DNA from: Micromonospora polyrhachis
GTDB lineage: Bacteria; Actinomycetota; Actinomycetes; Mycobacteriales; Micromonosporaceae
DNA: 64,000 nucleotides
Direction: 5' to 3'
Assembly: GCF_014203835.1 (NCBI RefSeq)
Contig: NZ_JACHJW010000001.1
Coordinates: forward strand, 2,221,176-2,285,175
Shown here: positions 29,279-37,841 of the stretch, piece by piece
Numbering within the stretch: the stretch's first letter is position 1
Layout of the letters: every line of letters begins with the position of its first letter
Notes under the pieces: model-generated
The model's input: the letters and a program-made list of their open reading frames with translations, nothing else
What the model was told of the DNA's origin: nothing
The model's database searches: none
Position numbers and translations under genes: made by a program

Positions 29279-29758
29279 ATGGCAGGGCAGGGAACGCCGG
29301 CGACGGCGTTGCTGACGAAACAGAAGGTCCCGCACAGCACCCACCCGTACGACGTACCACCTGACGCACCGCACTACGGCGCGGAGGTGGCGGCGGCGCT
29401 CGGCGTACCGCCGGAGCGGGTGTTCAAGTCGCTGGTGACCGAGGTGGACGGGGCGCTGACGGTGGCGGTCGTTCCGGTGACCGGTGAGTTGGACCTGAAG
29501 GCGCTGGCCGCCTCGGTGGGGGGCAAACGTGCGGTGCTGGCCGACCGTACGGTGGCGGAGCGGGCCACCGGCTATGTCCGGGGCGGGATCAGTCCGCTGG
29601 GTCAACGTAAACGGCTGCCGACCGTGGTCGACTCGTCCGCCGAGGGCTTTCCGGCCGTCTACGTCTCGGCCGGTCGGCGCGGGTTGCAACTCCAACTCGC
29701 GCCAGCGGACCTGATCCGGCTGACCAACGCGATCACCGCCCCCATCGCCATCCGCTGA
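29279..29758 (+). CDS. ybaK: Cys-tRNA(Pro)/Cys-tRNA(Cys) deacylase, YbaK family
   Basis: A 159-residue protein of the YbaK/EbsC family that removes mischarged amino acids from tRNA. Seen: TPATALLTKQKVPH, LGVPPERVFKSLV (with the conserved Lys), VPVTGELDLKALA, and GGISPLGQRKRLPTVVD, the family signature. Starts at ATG 29279, 32 bp after the methyltransferase gene on the same strand, so likely cotranscribed with it. Confidence 0.93.
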   Translation: MAGQGTPATALLTKQKVPHSTHPYDVPPDAPHYGAEVAAALGVPPERVFKSLVTEVDGALTVAVVPVTGELDLKALAASVGGKRAVLADRTVAERATGYVRGGISPLGQRKRLPTVVDSSAEGFPAVYVSAGRRGLQLQLAPADLIRLTNAITAPIAIR

Positions 29759-29876
29759 CCGTGCGGACGGACAGCCACGGGGCGGACGGGCAGCCACGGG
29801 GCGGACGGTCAGCGGCACCTCCCGGGTACGGCATCGGGACGCGACGACCAGTGGACGCTTCATCCGCCCAGCCCCT

Positions 29877-30704
29877 TCACTGCTCTGGCACCACACCGAC
29901 GAGTCCCTCGATCCGTTCGATGCGCTGGATGAGGGGCTGGAGTTCCTGACGTACGACGGCACCGATGGCCTTGGCGGGGTCCGCCCCGGCCGCCCCGGTG
30001 CCCGGTTGCTGTGTCTGGGTGCGCAGGTGGACGTAGCCGGCGAGCCACGCTGCCACGGCGCGACGGGTCAGTCGGGGCTCCACGCCCCGAGCGCGCAGCA
30101 TCTGGCCGGCGGTCCCGTCGGGCTCGGTGAGCAGGCCGAGCAGCAGGTGCTCGCAGCCGACGTAGTTGTGCCCGAGGGCGGTGGCCTCGGTGACGGTCAA
30201 CTCCAACGCGTTGGCTGCCGGCCCGCTGAACCGGCTCGCGGGCGGCTTCCCGGAGGCTGCCGAACTGGTTGCCGCAGGCCGGTCCCCGCTGACCGCTACG
30301 GACTGCTCCCCGGCGATCTCCGGCGTCGCCGCTACCGCGAGTTGGTCGAGGTCACGCTCCAGTTGCTCCGGTTCGAGTTCCACCGCACGCAGGACGTGCA
30401 GGGCGACGTTGCCACCCTCGGCCAGGATGCCCCCGAGCAGGTGCTCGGTCCCGACGGTCGGCACTCCCTCCGCCTGGGCTCGTTCCCGGGCCAGCCGGAG
30501 TACGGCTTGGGCCCGAGCCGTGAAGTGTGGCAGCCGCGCGGCCAGGTCATCCAGATCCAGGTGGCCCAGGGTGGTCTCCCGGATCGCGGTTACTCGGCGC
30601 ACCGCCTGCTCCAGGGCCCGCTGGCAGATCGCCGAGACCGGCACGCCGGATTCCCTGACCGCTTCCGCCAACTCATCGGGTAGATACACGTTGATCTTTG
30701 GCAT
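29877..30704 (-). CDS. RHH-like N-terminus fused to two Clp_N repeats
   Basis: A 275-residue protein. The first 40 residues (MPKINVYLPDELAEAVRESG) look like a ribbon-helix-helix DNA-binding domain of the Arc/VapB type. Two Clp_N-type (ClpA/ClpC N-terminal) repeats follow: ...RAQAEGVPTVGTEHLLGGIL and ...ALGHNYVGCEHLLLGLLTEP. There is no AAA+ domain, so it is not a Clp ATPase. ATG at 30704 has AGGGAGG 9 nt upstream. Three phased repeats overlap its promoter, which fits an autoregulator. It may bind DNA and a Clp-adaptor-like ligand; function not known. Confidence 0.82.
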   Translation of the reverse strand: MPKINVYLPDELAEAVRESGVPVSAICQRALEQAVRRVTAIRETTLGHLDLDDLAARLPHFTARAQAVLRLARERAQAEGVPTVGTEHLLGGILAEGGNVALHVLRAVELEPEQLERDLDQLAVAATPEIAGEQSVAVSGDRPAATSSAASGKPPASRFSGPAANALELTVTEATALGHNYVGCEHLLLGLLTEPDGTAGQMLRARGVEPRLTRRAVAAWLAGYVHLRTQTQQPGTGAAGADPAKAIGAVVRQELQPLIQRIERIEGLVGVVPEQ

Positions 30705-30738
30705 GGCCGACATCCTCCCTACCACCGAGAACATAAAG

Positions 30739-30776
30739 GTAACCCCTATGTAACCCCACTGGGGTTACTTTGACAA
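30739..30776 (-). promoter_or_regulatory. promoter with three phased operator half-sites for the RHH-Clp_N gene
   Basis: GTAACCCC at 30739-30746 and 30750-30757 and the inverse GGGGTTAC at 30761-30768 are each 11 bp apart, one helical turn. They overlap a possible promoter on the minus strand: -35 TTGTCA (30771-30776), 18 bp, -10 TACATA (30747-30752). This is the layout expected of a self-repressing RHH protein. Confidence 0.65.
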
Positions 30777-30910
30777 TACATCCGAGAGAACCGATCAGTT
30801 GGCAGCTGGAGCATCGATGACCAGCGCGCATCCACCGTGTTGCGAAATTGTTATCGCCAACAACAAACTCAGCCGCTGATATGCCTTGTGCCGCAGCCGC
30901 GACCCCTAAT

Positions 30911-30933
30911 ACGTTGCCGGACACAACAAACGT
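30911..30933 (+). promoter_or_regulatory. inverted repeat upstream of the sugar transporter operon
   Basis: ACGTT (30911-30915) and AACGT (30929-30933) are inverted, with an inner GTTG/CAAC pair. It lies 111 bp before xylF. A site for the ROK regulator encoded at the end of the operon is possible; weak evidence. Confidence 0.3.
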
Positions 30934-31043
30934 ACGAAGACCGGTCTCAATCCGTTGTCGTGCCGGCATCCGGAGCCGGACGGCCACCGCAGTCTCTCCC
31001 CCGTACCGAGACCCGCACTTCACCCCCGAAAGGACCCGTGCAG

Positions 31044-32132
31044 ATGCGCAAAGGGATCCTCACCATCGCTGCCGCCGGGCTACTGGTAACCGGCAGCCTC
31101 GCCGCCTGCGGCGAGACGTCCGACAACGCCGGCAGCGCCAGGACGCCGAAGATCGGCGTGATCCTGCCGGACAGCGCCACCTCGGCCCGGTGGGAGACCG
31201 CCGACCGCAAGTACCTCAAGGAGGCATTCGAAGCCGCCGGCGTCCAATACGACATCCAGAACGCCCAGGGCGACAAGGCCCAGTTCCAGACCATCGCCGA
31301 CCAGATGATGACCAGCGGGGTCACCGTACTGATGATCGTCAACCTGGACTCCGGCACCGGCAAGGCCGTACTGGACAAGGCCAGGTCCCAGGGCGTGGCC
31401 ACCATCGACTACGACCGGCTCACCCTCGGCGGCTCGGCGAGCTACTACGTCAGCTTCGACAACGTCGCGGTCGGCAAGCTCCAGGGCGAGGGCCTGGTCA
31501 AGTGCCTCGCCGACAAGGGCGTCAAGGACCCGGTGGTGGCGGAACTCAACGGCTCGCCCACCGACAACAACGCCACCCTGTTCAAGACCGGTTACGACTC
31601 GGTCCTCAACCTGAAGTACGAGGCCAAGGAGTTCGTCAAGGGTCCGGACGTCTCCGTACCGGAGTGGGACAACACCCAGGCCGGCACCATCTTCGAGCAG
31701 ATGCTGACCCAGCAGCGCGGAAAGATCGACGGAGTGTTGGCCGCCAACGACGGCCTGGGCAACGCGGTCATCTCGGTGCTGAAGAAGAACAAGCTCAACG
31801 GTCGGGTCCCGGTCACCGGTCAGGACGCCGACGTACAGGGCCTACAGAACATCCTCGCCGGTGACCAGTGCATGACCGTCTACAAGGCGATCAAGCAGGA
31901 GGCCGATGCCGCTGCCGACCTGGCGATCGCACTGGCCAAGGGCGAGAAGAAGGACACCGGGCAGTCGGTGAAGGACCCGGAGGGCGGTCGTGACGTCCCC
32001 GCCGTCCTGCTCGCCCCGAAGCCGATCTACCTGGAGAACGTCAAGGACGTGGTCGCCGACGGCTTCGTCACCAAGGCCGCCCTGTGCGCCAACGAGTTCG
32101 CCGCGCTCTGCACCAAGGCCGGCGTGAGCTAA
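31044..32132 (+). CDS. xylF: sugar ABC transporter substrate-binding lipoprotein (XylF type)
   Basis: A 362-residue periplasmic-type binding protein, lipid-anchored through lipobox LAAC in a short signal peptide. The Peripla_BP_4 fold shows IGVILPDSATSARWETADR, IDYDRLTLGGSASYYVSFDN, DGVLAANDGLGNAVI and VTGQDADVQGLQNILAGDQC, as in D-xylose-binding proteins. GAAAGGA upstream supports ATG at 31044 (GTG two codons earlier is possible). It is the first gene of the xylF-xylG-xylH-ROK cluster. Substrate is probably xylose or another pentose; not proven. Confidence 0.9.
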   Translation: MRKGILTIAAAGLLVTGSLAACGETSDNAGSARTPKIGVILPDSATSARWETADRKYLKEAFEAAGVQYDIQNAQGDKAQFQTIADQMMTSGVTVLMIVNLDSGTGKAVLDKARSQGVATIDYDRLTLGGSASYYVSFDNVAVGKLQGEGLVKCLADKGVKDPVVAELNGSPTDNNATLFKTGYDSVLNLKYEAKEFVKGPDVSVPEWDNTQAGTIFEQMLTQQRGKIDGVLAANDGLGNAVISVLKKNKLNGRVPVTGQDADVQGLQNILAGDQCMTVYKAIKQEADAAADLAIALAKGEKKDTGQSVKDPEGGRDVPAVLLAPKPIYLENVKDVVADGFVTKAALCANEFAALCTKAGVS

Positions 32133-32230
32133 GCCGAGCCGAGCTGAGCCGAGCTGAGCCGAGCCGCGCTAAGCCGAGCCGAGCCGAGCCGAGCCGAGCC
32201 GCGCTAAGCCGAGCCGAGCCGAGCTGGGCC
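32126..32230 (+). repeat. pentanucleotide array (GAGCC/GAGCT), 21 units
   Basis: Twenty-one 5-bp units, mostly GAGCC with AAGCC, GAGCT and GCGCT variants, run from the last codons and stop of xylF into the gap before xylG. The variants form a longer, ~40-bp higher-order pattern (GCGCT-AAGCC at two places). Confidence 0.93.
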
Positions 32231-32247
32231 ACCGCCGCGCTCCCGAC

Positions 32248-32301
32248 GTTAGGAAGGGCCCCTTCCTATACCGAAAACGATAGGAAGGGGCCCTTCCTAA
32301 C
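32248..32301. repeat. full-length copy of the palindromic intergenic element
   Basis: Perfect 22-bp inverted arms (32248-32269 and 32280-32301), each containing AGGAAGGGGCCC or its complement, separated by a 10-nt A-rich loop (ACCGAAAACG). Each arm can also fold alone. It lies between xylF and xylG and could lower read-through, making more binding protein than ATPase. Confidence 0.9.
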
Positions 32302-32327
32302 CCGCAGCCCGCGACTAAGGAGACCCC

Positions 32328-33245
32328 GTGTCCGCGCCCCCTGTGTCCGCGACCCCCCTGTTGGAACTGCGCGGGATCGACAAGAGTTTCGGTCCGGTCC
32401 AGGTCCTACGTGACGTCGCCTTCACCGTCCAGCCAGGCGAGGTGACCGCGCTCGTCGGTGACAATGGTGCCGGCAAGTCGACCCTCGTCAAGTGCATCAG
32501 CGGCATCTATCCCACCGACAGCGGCGAGTTCTGGTTCGAGGGCCGAGCGGTCAACGTCAACAGCCCCCGGGACGCCGCCGCGCTCGGCATCGAGGTGGTC
32601 TACCAGGACCTCGCCCTCTGCGACAACCTCGACATCGTCCAGAACATGTTCCTCGGCCGGGAGAAGCGCACCGGACTGGTGCTCGACGAGGCGACCATGG
32701 AACAACTGGCCGCCGAAACCCTCGCTGGCCTGTCGGTACGCACCGTCAAGTCGCTACGGCAACACGTCTCCAGCCTCTCCGGCGGTCAGCGGCAGACCGT
32801 GGCGATCGCCAAGGCGGTGCTGTGGAACAGCAAACTGGTCATCCTCGACGAACCCACCGCCGCGCTGGGCGTCGCGCAGACCGCCCAGGTGCTCGAACTG
32901 GTCCGCCGGTTGGCCGACAACGGCTTGGCCGTCGTGCTCATCTCACACAACATGAACGACGTCTTCGCCGTCTCCGACCGGATCGCCGCCCTCTATCTCG
33001 GCCAGATGGTCGCCCAGGTGAAGACCACCGACATCACCCACGCCCAGGTGGTCGAGCTGATCACCGCCGGACGTACCGGCGGGCTCGACCTGACCGCCGC
33101 CGACACCGACCCTGACCCTGACCCCGACTCCACCGCCGGCACCGACGCCGCCGACATCCCCGGAACTGTCGGCACCCCCGGCGTCGAAACCGCTGACACA
33201 GACACCGCCGACTCCGACGCCGACCCCACAGGAGCCACCCGATGA
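32328..33245 (+). CDS. xylG: sugar ABC transporter ATP-binding protein (XylG type, single domain)
   Basis: A 305-residue ATPase with one nucleotide-binding domain: Walker A GDNGAGKST, signature SSLSGGQRQTV, Walker B LVILDEPTAAL, switch His in LISHNMND. E. coli XylG and RbsA have two such domains, so this is the short FrcA-like form. After residue ~250 comes an Asp/Thr-rich tail (DTDPDPDPDSTAG...) encoded by short GAC-rich repeats; it may be dispensable. GTG at 32328 has AAGGAG 5 nt upstream. It overlaps the permease gene by 4 bp. Confidence 0.92.
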   Translation: MSAPPVSATPLLELRGIDKSFGPVQVLRDVAFTVQPGEVTALVGDNGAGKSTLVKCISGIYPTDSGEFWFEGRAVNVNSPRDAAALGIEVVYQDLALCDNLDIVQNMFLGREKRTGLVLDEATMEQLAAETLAGLSVRTVKSLRQHVSSLSGGQRQTVAIAKAVLWNSKLVILDEPTAALGVAQTAQVLELVRRLADNGLAVVLISHNMNDVFAVSDRIAALYLGQMVAQVKTTDITHAQVVELITAGRTGGLDLTAADTDPDPDPDSTAGTDAADIPGTVGTPGVETADTDTADSDADPTGATR

Positions 33246-34498
33246 CCACCATGACCCCGGTACGCGGGGAGTCGGCCGTGGACACGGCACCGACCGTCGG
33301 CTCACACCTACGGGACTACCTCGGTCGGGTACGCGGCGGCGACATCGGCGTGCTGCCGGCCGTACTCGGGCTGGTCGTGCTCTGCGCGGTCTTCGCGATC
33401 CTGCGACCGTCCTTCCTGTCCGCGTTCAACTTCGCCAACCTGCTCACCCAGGGGGCGGCGGTGACGCTGATCGCGATGGGACTGGTCTTCGTCCTGCTGC
33501 TCGGCGAGATCGACCTCTCCGCCGGGTACGCCAGTGGGGTCTGCGCGGCGGTGCTGGCCAACCTGGTCACCCTCCAGGGCTACCCCTGGTACGTCGCCGT
33601 CGCGGCGGCCCTCGGCACCGGTGTGCTGATCGGGTGCGTGCTCGGCTTCCTGGTCGCGAAGGTCGGCATTCCGTCGTTCGTGGTGACCCTCGCCGGTTTT
33701 CTCGCCTTCCAGGGCATCGTGCTGATGCTGGTCAAGGAGGGCACCAACGTCTCGGTACGGGACAGCGTGCTGGTGGCGATCGCCAATCGCAACCTGCCGC
33801 CCTGGCTCGGCTGGCTGTTGGCTGCCGTCGCGGTCGCCAGCTACGCCGTAGTGCAGTTGCTACGTCACCGCAACCGGATGGCCCGGGGCCTGACCACCGC
33901 CCCGGTGACGGTGCTACTGATCCGGGTCGGCGCCCTGGCGGTGCTCCTCGGTGCCGCCGTCTACATCCTCAACCTGGAACGCAGCATCAACACCCTGATC
34001 GTCTCGCTCAAGGGGGTGCCGATCGTCGTACCCATCATCGCCGTACTACTGATCGGCTGGACGTTCGTGCTGCAACGCACCGCGTACGGGCGGCACGTCT
34101 ACGCGGTCGGCGGTAATCGGGAGGCGGCCCGGCGGGCCGGCATCAACGTCGACCGGATCCGCATCTCGGTCTTCGTCATCTGCTCGTTCATGGCAGCGAT
34201 CGGCGGCATCGTGGCTGCCAGTCGGGCCAACTCGGTCGACGCCAAGACCGGGGGCAGTAATGTGCTGCTCTACGCGGTCGGTGCCGCGGTCATCGGTGGT
34301 GCCAGCCTCTTCGGCGGCAAGGGCCGGGTGATCGACGCTGTGCTGGGCGGCGCGGTGGTCGCGGTCATCGACAACGGGATGGGCCTGATGGGCTACAGCG
34401 CGGGAGTCAAGTACGTGGTGACCGGGCTGGTCCTGCTGCTGGCCGCCGGGGTCGACGCCCTGTCCCGACGACGGGCGGCGGCAACCGGAAACCGTTGA
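33242..34498 (+). CDS. xylH: sugar ABC transporter permease (XylH type)
   Basis: A 418-residue membrane permease with about ten hydrophobic segments, family BPD_transp_2. Typical segments: GLVFVLLLGEIDLSAGYASG, the signature GRHVYAVGGNREAARRAGIN that contacts the ATPase, and GGASLFGGKGRVIDAVLGG. Translationally coupled to xylG (ATGA overlap). Confidence 0.93.
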   Translation: MTTMTPVRGESAVDTAPTVGSHLRDYLGRVRGGDIGVLPAVLGLVVLCAVFAILRPSFLSAFNFANLLTQGAAVTLIAMGLVFVLLLGEIDLSAGYASGVCAAVLANLVTLQGYPWYVAVAAALGTGVLIGCVLGFLVAKVGIPSFVVTLAGFLAFQGIVLMLVKEGTNVSVRDSVLVAIANRNLPPWLGWLLAAVAVASYAVVQLLRHRNRMARGLTTAPVTVLLIRVGALAVLLGAAVYILNLERSINTLIVSLKGVPIVVPIIAVLLIGWTFVLQRTAYGRHVYAVGGNREAARRAGINVDRIRISVFVICSFMAAIGGIVAASRANSVDAKTGGSNVLLYAVGAAVIGGASLFGGKGRVIDAVLGGAVVAVIDNGMGLMGYSAGVKYVVTGLVLLLAAGVDALSRRRAAATGNR

Positions 34499-34523
34499 CC
34501 GTCCACCGACACGGGGAAGTGGA

Positions 34524-35747
34524 GTGACCGTACCGATGCGCGCAGGGCCGAGCCAGGAGGAGATCCGCCGGCAGAATCTCGGTGCGCTGCTGCGCTACGT
34601 ACACATCCACGGGGCGACCTCCCGGGCGGAGCTGACCACCGAACTGGGACTCAACCGCAGCACCATCGGCGCGCTGACCGCCGATCTCACCGCCGCCGGG
34701 CTGGTCAGTGAGGGTGCGCCCCGGGAGACCGGTCGGGCCGGCCGGCCGTCGCTGGTCGTCCGACCCCGGTCCGACCTCGTGTACGCCTACGCGTACAGCG
34801 TCGAGGTGGATCGGCTCAGGGCCGCCCGAGTCGGGTTGGGCGGGGCGATCCTCGACCGGCGGGAGGCTCTGCGCCCGCCCGGGATATTGGCGGAGGAGAC
34901 CGTGCCGCAGCTCGCCGCCTTCGTCAAGGAAATGCACCAGTCGGTCCCGGCCGGATCGGTCTACGTGGGCGGCGGCGTCGCGGTCTGCGGCATCCTGCGC
35001 GGGGAGGACGGCCCGGTGCACGTACGACCGCAGACCGGCTGGGTCGACGAACCGCTCGGTACCGCGCTCGCCGCTGCCCTGGCCACCGAACTCGAATCCG
35101 ACCGGCCCGTCCTGATCGGCAACGCCGCCGACGTCTCGGCGCTGGCCGAGCACGCCCGGGGGGCCGGGGCCGGCTGCGACAACCTGATCTACCTGCACCG
35201 GGACGTCGGGGTCGATGCCGGGATCATCGTCGGAGGGCGACGGCTGACCGGACATGGCGGCTACGGCGGCGAGGTCGGTCACATGGTGGTCCGGCCCGGC
35301 GGGCGGCTCTGCGGCTGCGGCTCGCGTGGCTGTTGGGAGACCGAGATCGGCGAGCACGCCATGCTGGCCCCGGCCGCCGGAGTGGCTCGGCAGCCAGCCA
35401 CCACCGACGGCCGGGGGGCGGCGCTCGCCGTCGTCGACGCGGCGTCGCGGGGGGACGCCAGCGCCCAGGCCGCCGTACGACAGGTCGGCGACTGGCTCGG
35501 CTTCGGTGTGGCGAACCTGGTCAACATCTTCAACCCGGAGGTGGTCATCTTCGGCGGCACCCTGCGGGACGTCTACCTCGCCGCCGCCGCCCGGGTACGC
35601 AGTCGACTCAACTCGATGGCGCTGCCCGCCGCAAGGGAGCAGGTACGACTGCGTACGCCACAGCTGGGCGAGGACGCCGCCCTGATCGGGGCCGCCGAGC
35701 TAGCCTTCGCTCACCTGCTCACCGACCCGCTCGACGCCACGAACTGA
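34524..35747 (+). CDS. ROK-family transcriptional regulator
   Basis: A 407-residue protein: N-terminal winged HTH (ATSRAELTTELGLNRSTIGA) and C-terminal ROK sugar-kinase-like domain. The zinc motif CGCGSRGCWE is complete and GHGGYGGEVGHM matches ROK repressors. GTG at 34524 follows GGGGAAG. It lies 25 bp downstream of xylH and most likely represses the transporter until its sugar is present. Its 3' end overlaps the convergent MFS gene by 48 bp. Confidence 0.9.
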   Translation: MTVPMRAGPSQEEIRRQNLGALLRYVHIHGATSRAELTTELGLNRSTIGALTADLTAAGLVSEGAPRETGRAGRPSLVVRPRSDLVYAYAYSVEVDRLRAARVGLGGAILDRREALRPPGILAEETVPQLAAFVKEMHQSVPAGSVYVGGGVAVCGILRGEDGPVHVRPQTGWVDEPLGTALAAALATELESDRPVLIGNAADVSALAEHARGAGAGCDNLIYLHRDVGVDAGIIVGGRRLTGHGGYGGEVGHMVVRPGGRLCGCGSRGCWETEIGEHAMLAPAAGVARQPATTDGRGAALAVVDAASRGDASAQAAVRQVGDWLGFGVANLVNIFNPEVVIFGGTLRDVYLAAAARVRSRLNSMALPAAREQVRLRTPQLGEDAALIGAAELAFAHLLTDPLDATN

Positions 35748-37046
35748 GTCCCGGAGTCGGTCCATGGTCCGCCAGACCGGGCTGACCAGCGGAAGCAGGG
35801 TCACCACCAGGTAGGCGAGGCCGAACAGCAGGCTCGCGGCCGGCAGCCGGAGCCCCTGCACGGCCAGCCCGGCGAGCAGGCTGCCCAGCGGGATGCCCGC
35901 CCAGGAGACGGCGTGCGTCAGTCCGAGCACCCGGGCCTGAAGATGCTCGGGAATCCGCTCGTACGAGAGTGCACCGAGGATCGGATTGACCGCCGCGATC
36001 GACAGCCCGGCGATGAACGCGACCAGGTAGATGACCCACAACTGCTCGACGAGGGCGAGTACGACGAAGCGGGGTGCCCCGGCGATCAGGAAGCCCACCG
36101 TGAAGACCGCGAACCTCGGTACCTTCGGCGCGATGGTGGTGAAAACGATGTTGCCCAGCACCGCCCCGACGGCGAAGGATGCGGAGAAGAAGCCGAGCGC
36201 GGTCGGGGATCCGATGATCTCCTTCGCCCAGATCGGCGCGAGCACGCTGTTGTAGGCCGCGTCGGCGAGGTTGGTGACGAAAAGCATCACGACCAGGCCG
36301 CGGATGAGCCGATCCTGGCGTAGGAAGCGAAACCCGGTGCGCAACGCCATTAGGTACGGTTCCCGGTCGGTTGTCTTCCGCTCCTCGTCCGACGGTCCGG
36401 GCAACACCACTGGTACGAGCAACGCCACGACCACCGCGCCCACGACGAAGGTCGCCGCGTCGATCAGGAGCACCGTCGGTGCGTCCAGCGCGGCGATGAG
36501 CAGGCCGGCCAGTGGCGCGCCAAGGAGCGTGGAGAGCCGGCTCAACCCGTCGTGCAGGCTTGTTGCCCGGGTCAGTGACATGCCGGAGGCGGCGACGGTC
36601 TTCGGAAAGACCACCCGTTTGGCCGTGTCGCCGAGCCCGCGCAGCCACCCGACCCCGGCGACGACCGCCAGCAGGACACTGAAGGCCAGCAGGTCGGCCC
36701 GGTACAGCAGGGGTATCGCGGCCAGCGCCAGACCGCTGCCGAGGTCGGTGACGACGCTCATCCGACGGGCACCGATCCGGTCGATCAGCGGCCCGCCGAG
36801 GGCGCAGGCCACGACGTACGGCAGCATCTCGGCGAACGCCACCAGGCCGGTCTTCGTGGCACTGCCGGTGGTCGCCAGGGTGAACCAGGGCAGCGCGACC
36901 AGGCTCATCCGGCTGCCCACCAGCGAGATCGTCTCGGCGATCAGCAGACCGACCAGACCACGGCTATTCCGCCTCGCCGCGGCCGCTGTCGTCGTATCGC
37001 CTGTCGTCCCGGCCGCTGTCGTCGTATCGCTCGTCGTGGTGTCCAC
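35700..37046 (-). CDS. MFS transporter, probable multidrug efflux pump
   Basis: A 448-residue membrane protein with about 12 hydrophobic segments of the EntS/MefA-like MFS-3 group (LLIAETISLVGSRMSLVALP, GGPLIDRIGARR between TM2 and TM3). The N-terminus is Thr-rich. Start is GTG at 37046, because GAAGG lies 7 nt upstream; GTG at 37052 is closer to the SD than usual. It follows the ArsR-type regulator gene by 10 bp and is likely controlled by it. The last 16 codons lie opposite the end of the ROK gene. Confidence 0.87.
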   Translation of the reverse strand: MDTTTSDTTTAAGTTGDTTTAAAARRNSRGLVGLLIAETISLVGSRMSLVALPWFTLATTGSATKTGLVAFAEMLPYVVACALGGPLIDRIGARRMSVVTDLGSGLALAAIPLLYRADLLAFSVLLAVVAGVGWLRGLGDTAKRVVFPKTVAASGMSLTRATSLHDGLSRLSTLLGAPLAGLLIAALDAPTVLLIDAATFVVGAVVVALLVPVVLPGPSDEERKTTDREPYLMALRTGFRFLRQDRLIRGLVVMLFVTNLADAAYNSVLAPIWAKEIIGSPTALGFFSASFAVGAVLGNIVFTTIAPKVPRFAVFTVGFLIAGAPRFVVLALVEQLWVIYLVAFIAGLSIAAVNPILGALSYERIPEHLQARVLGLTHAVSWAGIPLGSLLAGLAVQGLRLPAASLLFGLAYLVVTLLPLVSPVWRTMDRLRDSVRGVERVGEQVSEG

Positions 37047-37056
37047 GGTCACACCT

Positions 37057-37629
37057 TCACTCGGTATCGGTCGACGGGAACGGCAGGAGTTGCGCCTGTA
37101 GGACGACCTGTTCGGCGCCAACGGGTGCCGCAGTCTCCGGCAGGTCTCGGCGATAGCGCTGGACCAGCGCGAAGATCTCGTCGTGCAGTGCCGCCGCCTC
37201 GGCGGCGGTCAGCCGCAGTCGCCAGTCGCTGAGGGTGGACGCCTGCCGCCACTCCTCGGGCAGGGTGGGCCGCTCCCCCAGCCACCGGTCGACCCGCTCG
37301 GCATACAGCGACGCGACCGCGCGTAGGTAGGTCTCCATTTCTGCCGCTGCCTGTTCACCGATGGTGCCGTCGAGCAACGTCCCGCCATGTGCCGCCTTCC
37401 ACCACCGCTCGCGGCCGGCACCGCGATCGGGGTCCTCGACCACGAAGCCGTACTGGGCGAGTTGGCGCAGGTGGTAACTGGTGGCGCCGGTGGATTGGCT
37501 GAGTCGCTGGGCCAGCAGGGTGGCGGTGGCGGGACCGTGCTCTCGCAGCAGGTTGAGCATGCGGACCCGCAGTGGGTGCGCGAGGCCGCGCAGGCTGGTC
37601 GCGCTCGGACGTACCTCTTCCCTAGACAT
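37057..37629 (-). CDS. ArsR-type winged-helix regulator
   Basis: A 190-residue regulator. The winged HTH (LAHPLRVRMLNLLREHGP, TATLLAQRLSQSTGATSYHL, RQLAQYGFVVE) is of the ArsR/HTH_20 type; the remaining part is helical and carries no metal-binding Cys motif. ATG at 37629 lies directly at the edge of three phased TTGCAA sites. It leads a two-gene operon with the MFS pump, so it probably represses the pump and itself. Confidence 0.85.
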   Translation of the reverse strand: MSREEVRPSATSLRGLAHPLRVRMLNLLREHGPATATLLAQRLSQSTGATSYHLRQLAQYGFVVEDPDRGAGRERWWKAAHGGTLLDGTIGEQAAAEMETYLRAVASLYAERVDRWLGERPTLPEEWRQASTLSDWRLRLTAAEAAALHDEIFALVQRYRRDLPETAAPVGAEQVVLQAQLLPFPSTDTE

Positions 37630-37630
37630 G

Positions 37631-37667
37631 TTTGCAAAGCTAGCCTTGCAAAGCTTTCTTTGCAAGA
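37631..37667 (-). promoter_or_regulatory. three TTGCAA palindromes with 14-bp period before the ArsR-type gene
   Basis: TTGCAA cores at 37632-37637, 37646-37651 and 37660-37665, each within a larger GC(A/T)AAG-like context (TTTGCAAAG, CTTGCAAAG, TTTGCAAG). The first is 3 bp from the start codon. Likely operator of the adjacent regulator. Confidence 0.65.
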
Positions 37668-37733
37668 CCCTCGCACAAAACCGCCCACCCACCTCGAAGA
37701 GCAGCTAGTCAACGCGTCGGCGTCGTCACCCGG

Positions 37734-37776
37734 CAACCGCAACCGCAACCGTATCCGTATCCGTATCCGTATCCGG
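37734..37776. repeat. hexanucleotide microsatellite, seven units
   Basis: Three CAACCG units followed by four TATCCG units, in the 212-bp gap between the ArsR-type gene and the ABC exporter gene. No gene is seen in this gap. Confidence 0.85.
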
Positions 37777-37841
37777 CGAGTCGACCCGGTCGCGGGCCAT
37801 GGGGCTGTCGCTGCCGCGACAGTCACCCGGGGCAGTGGCAG

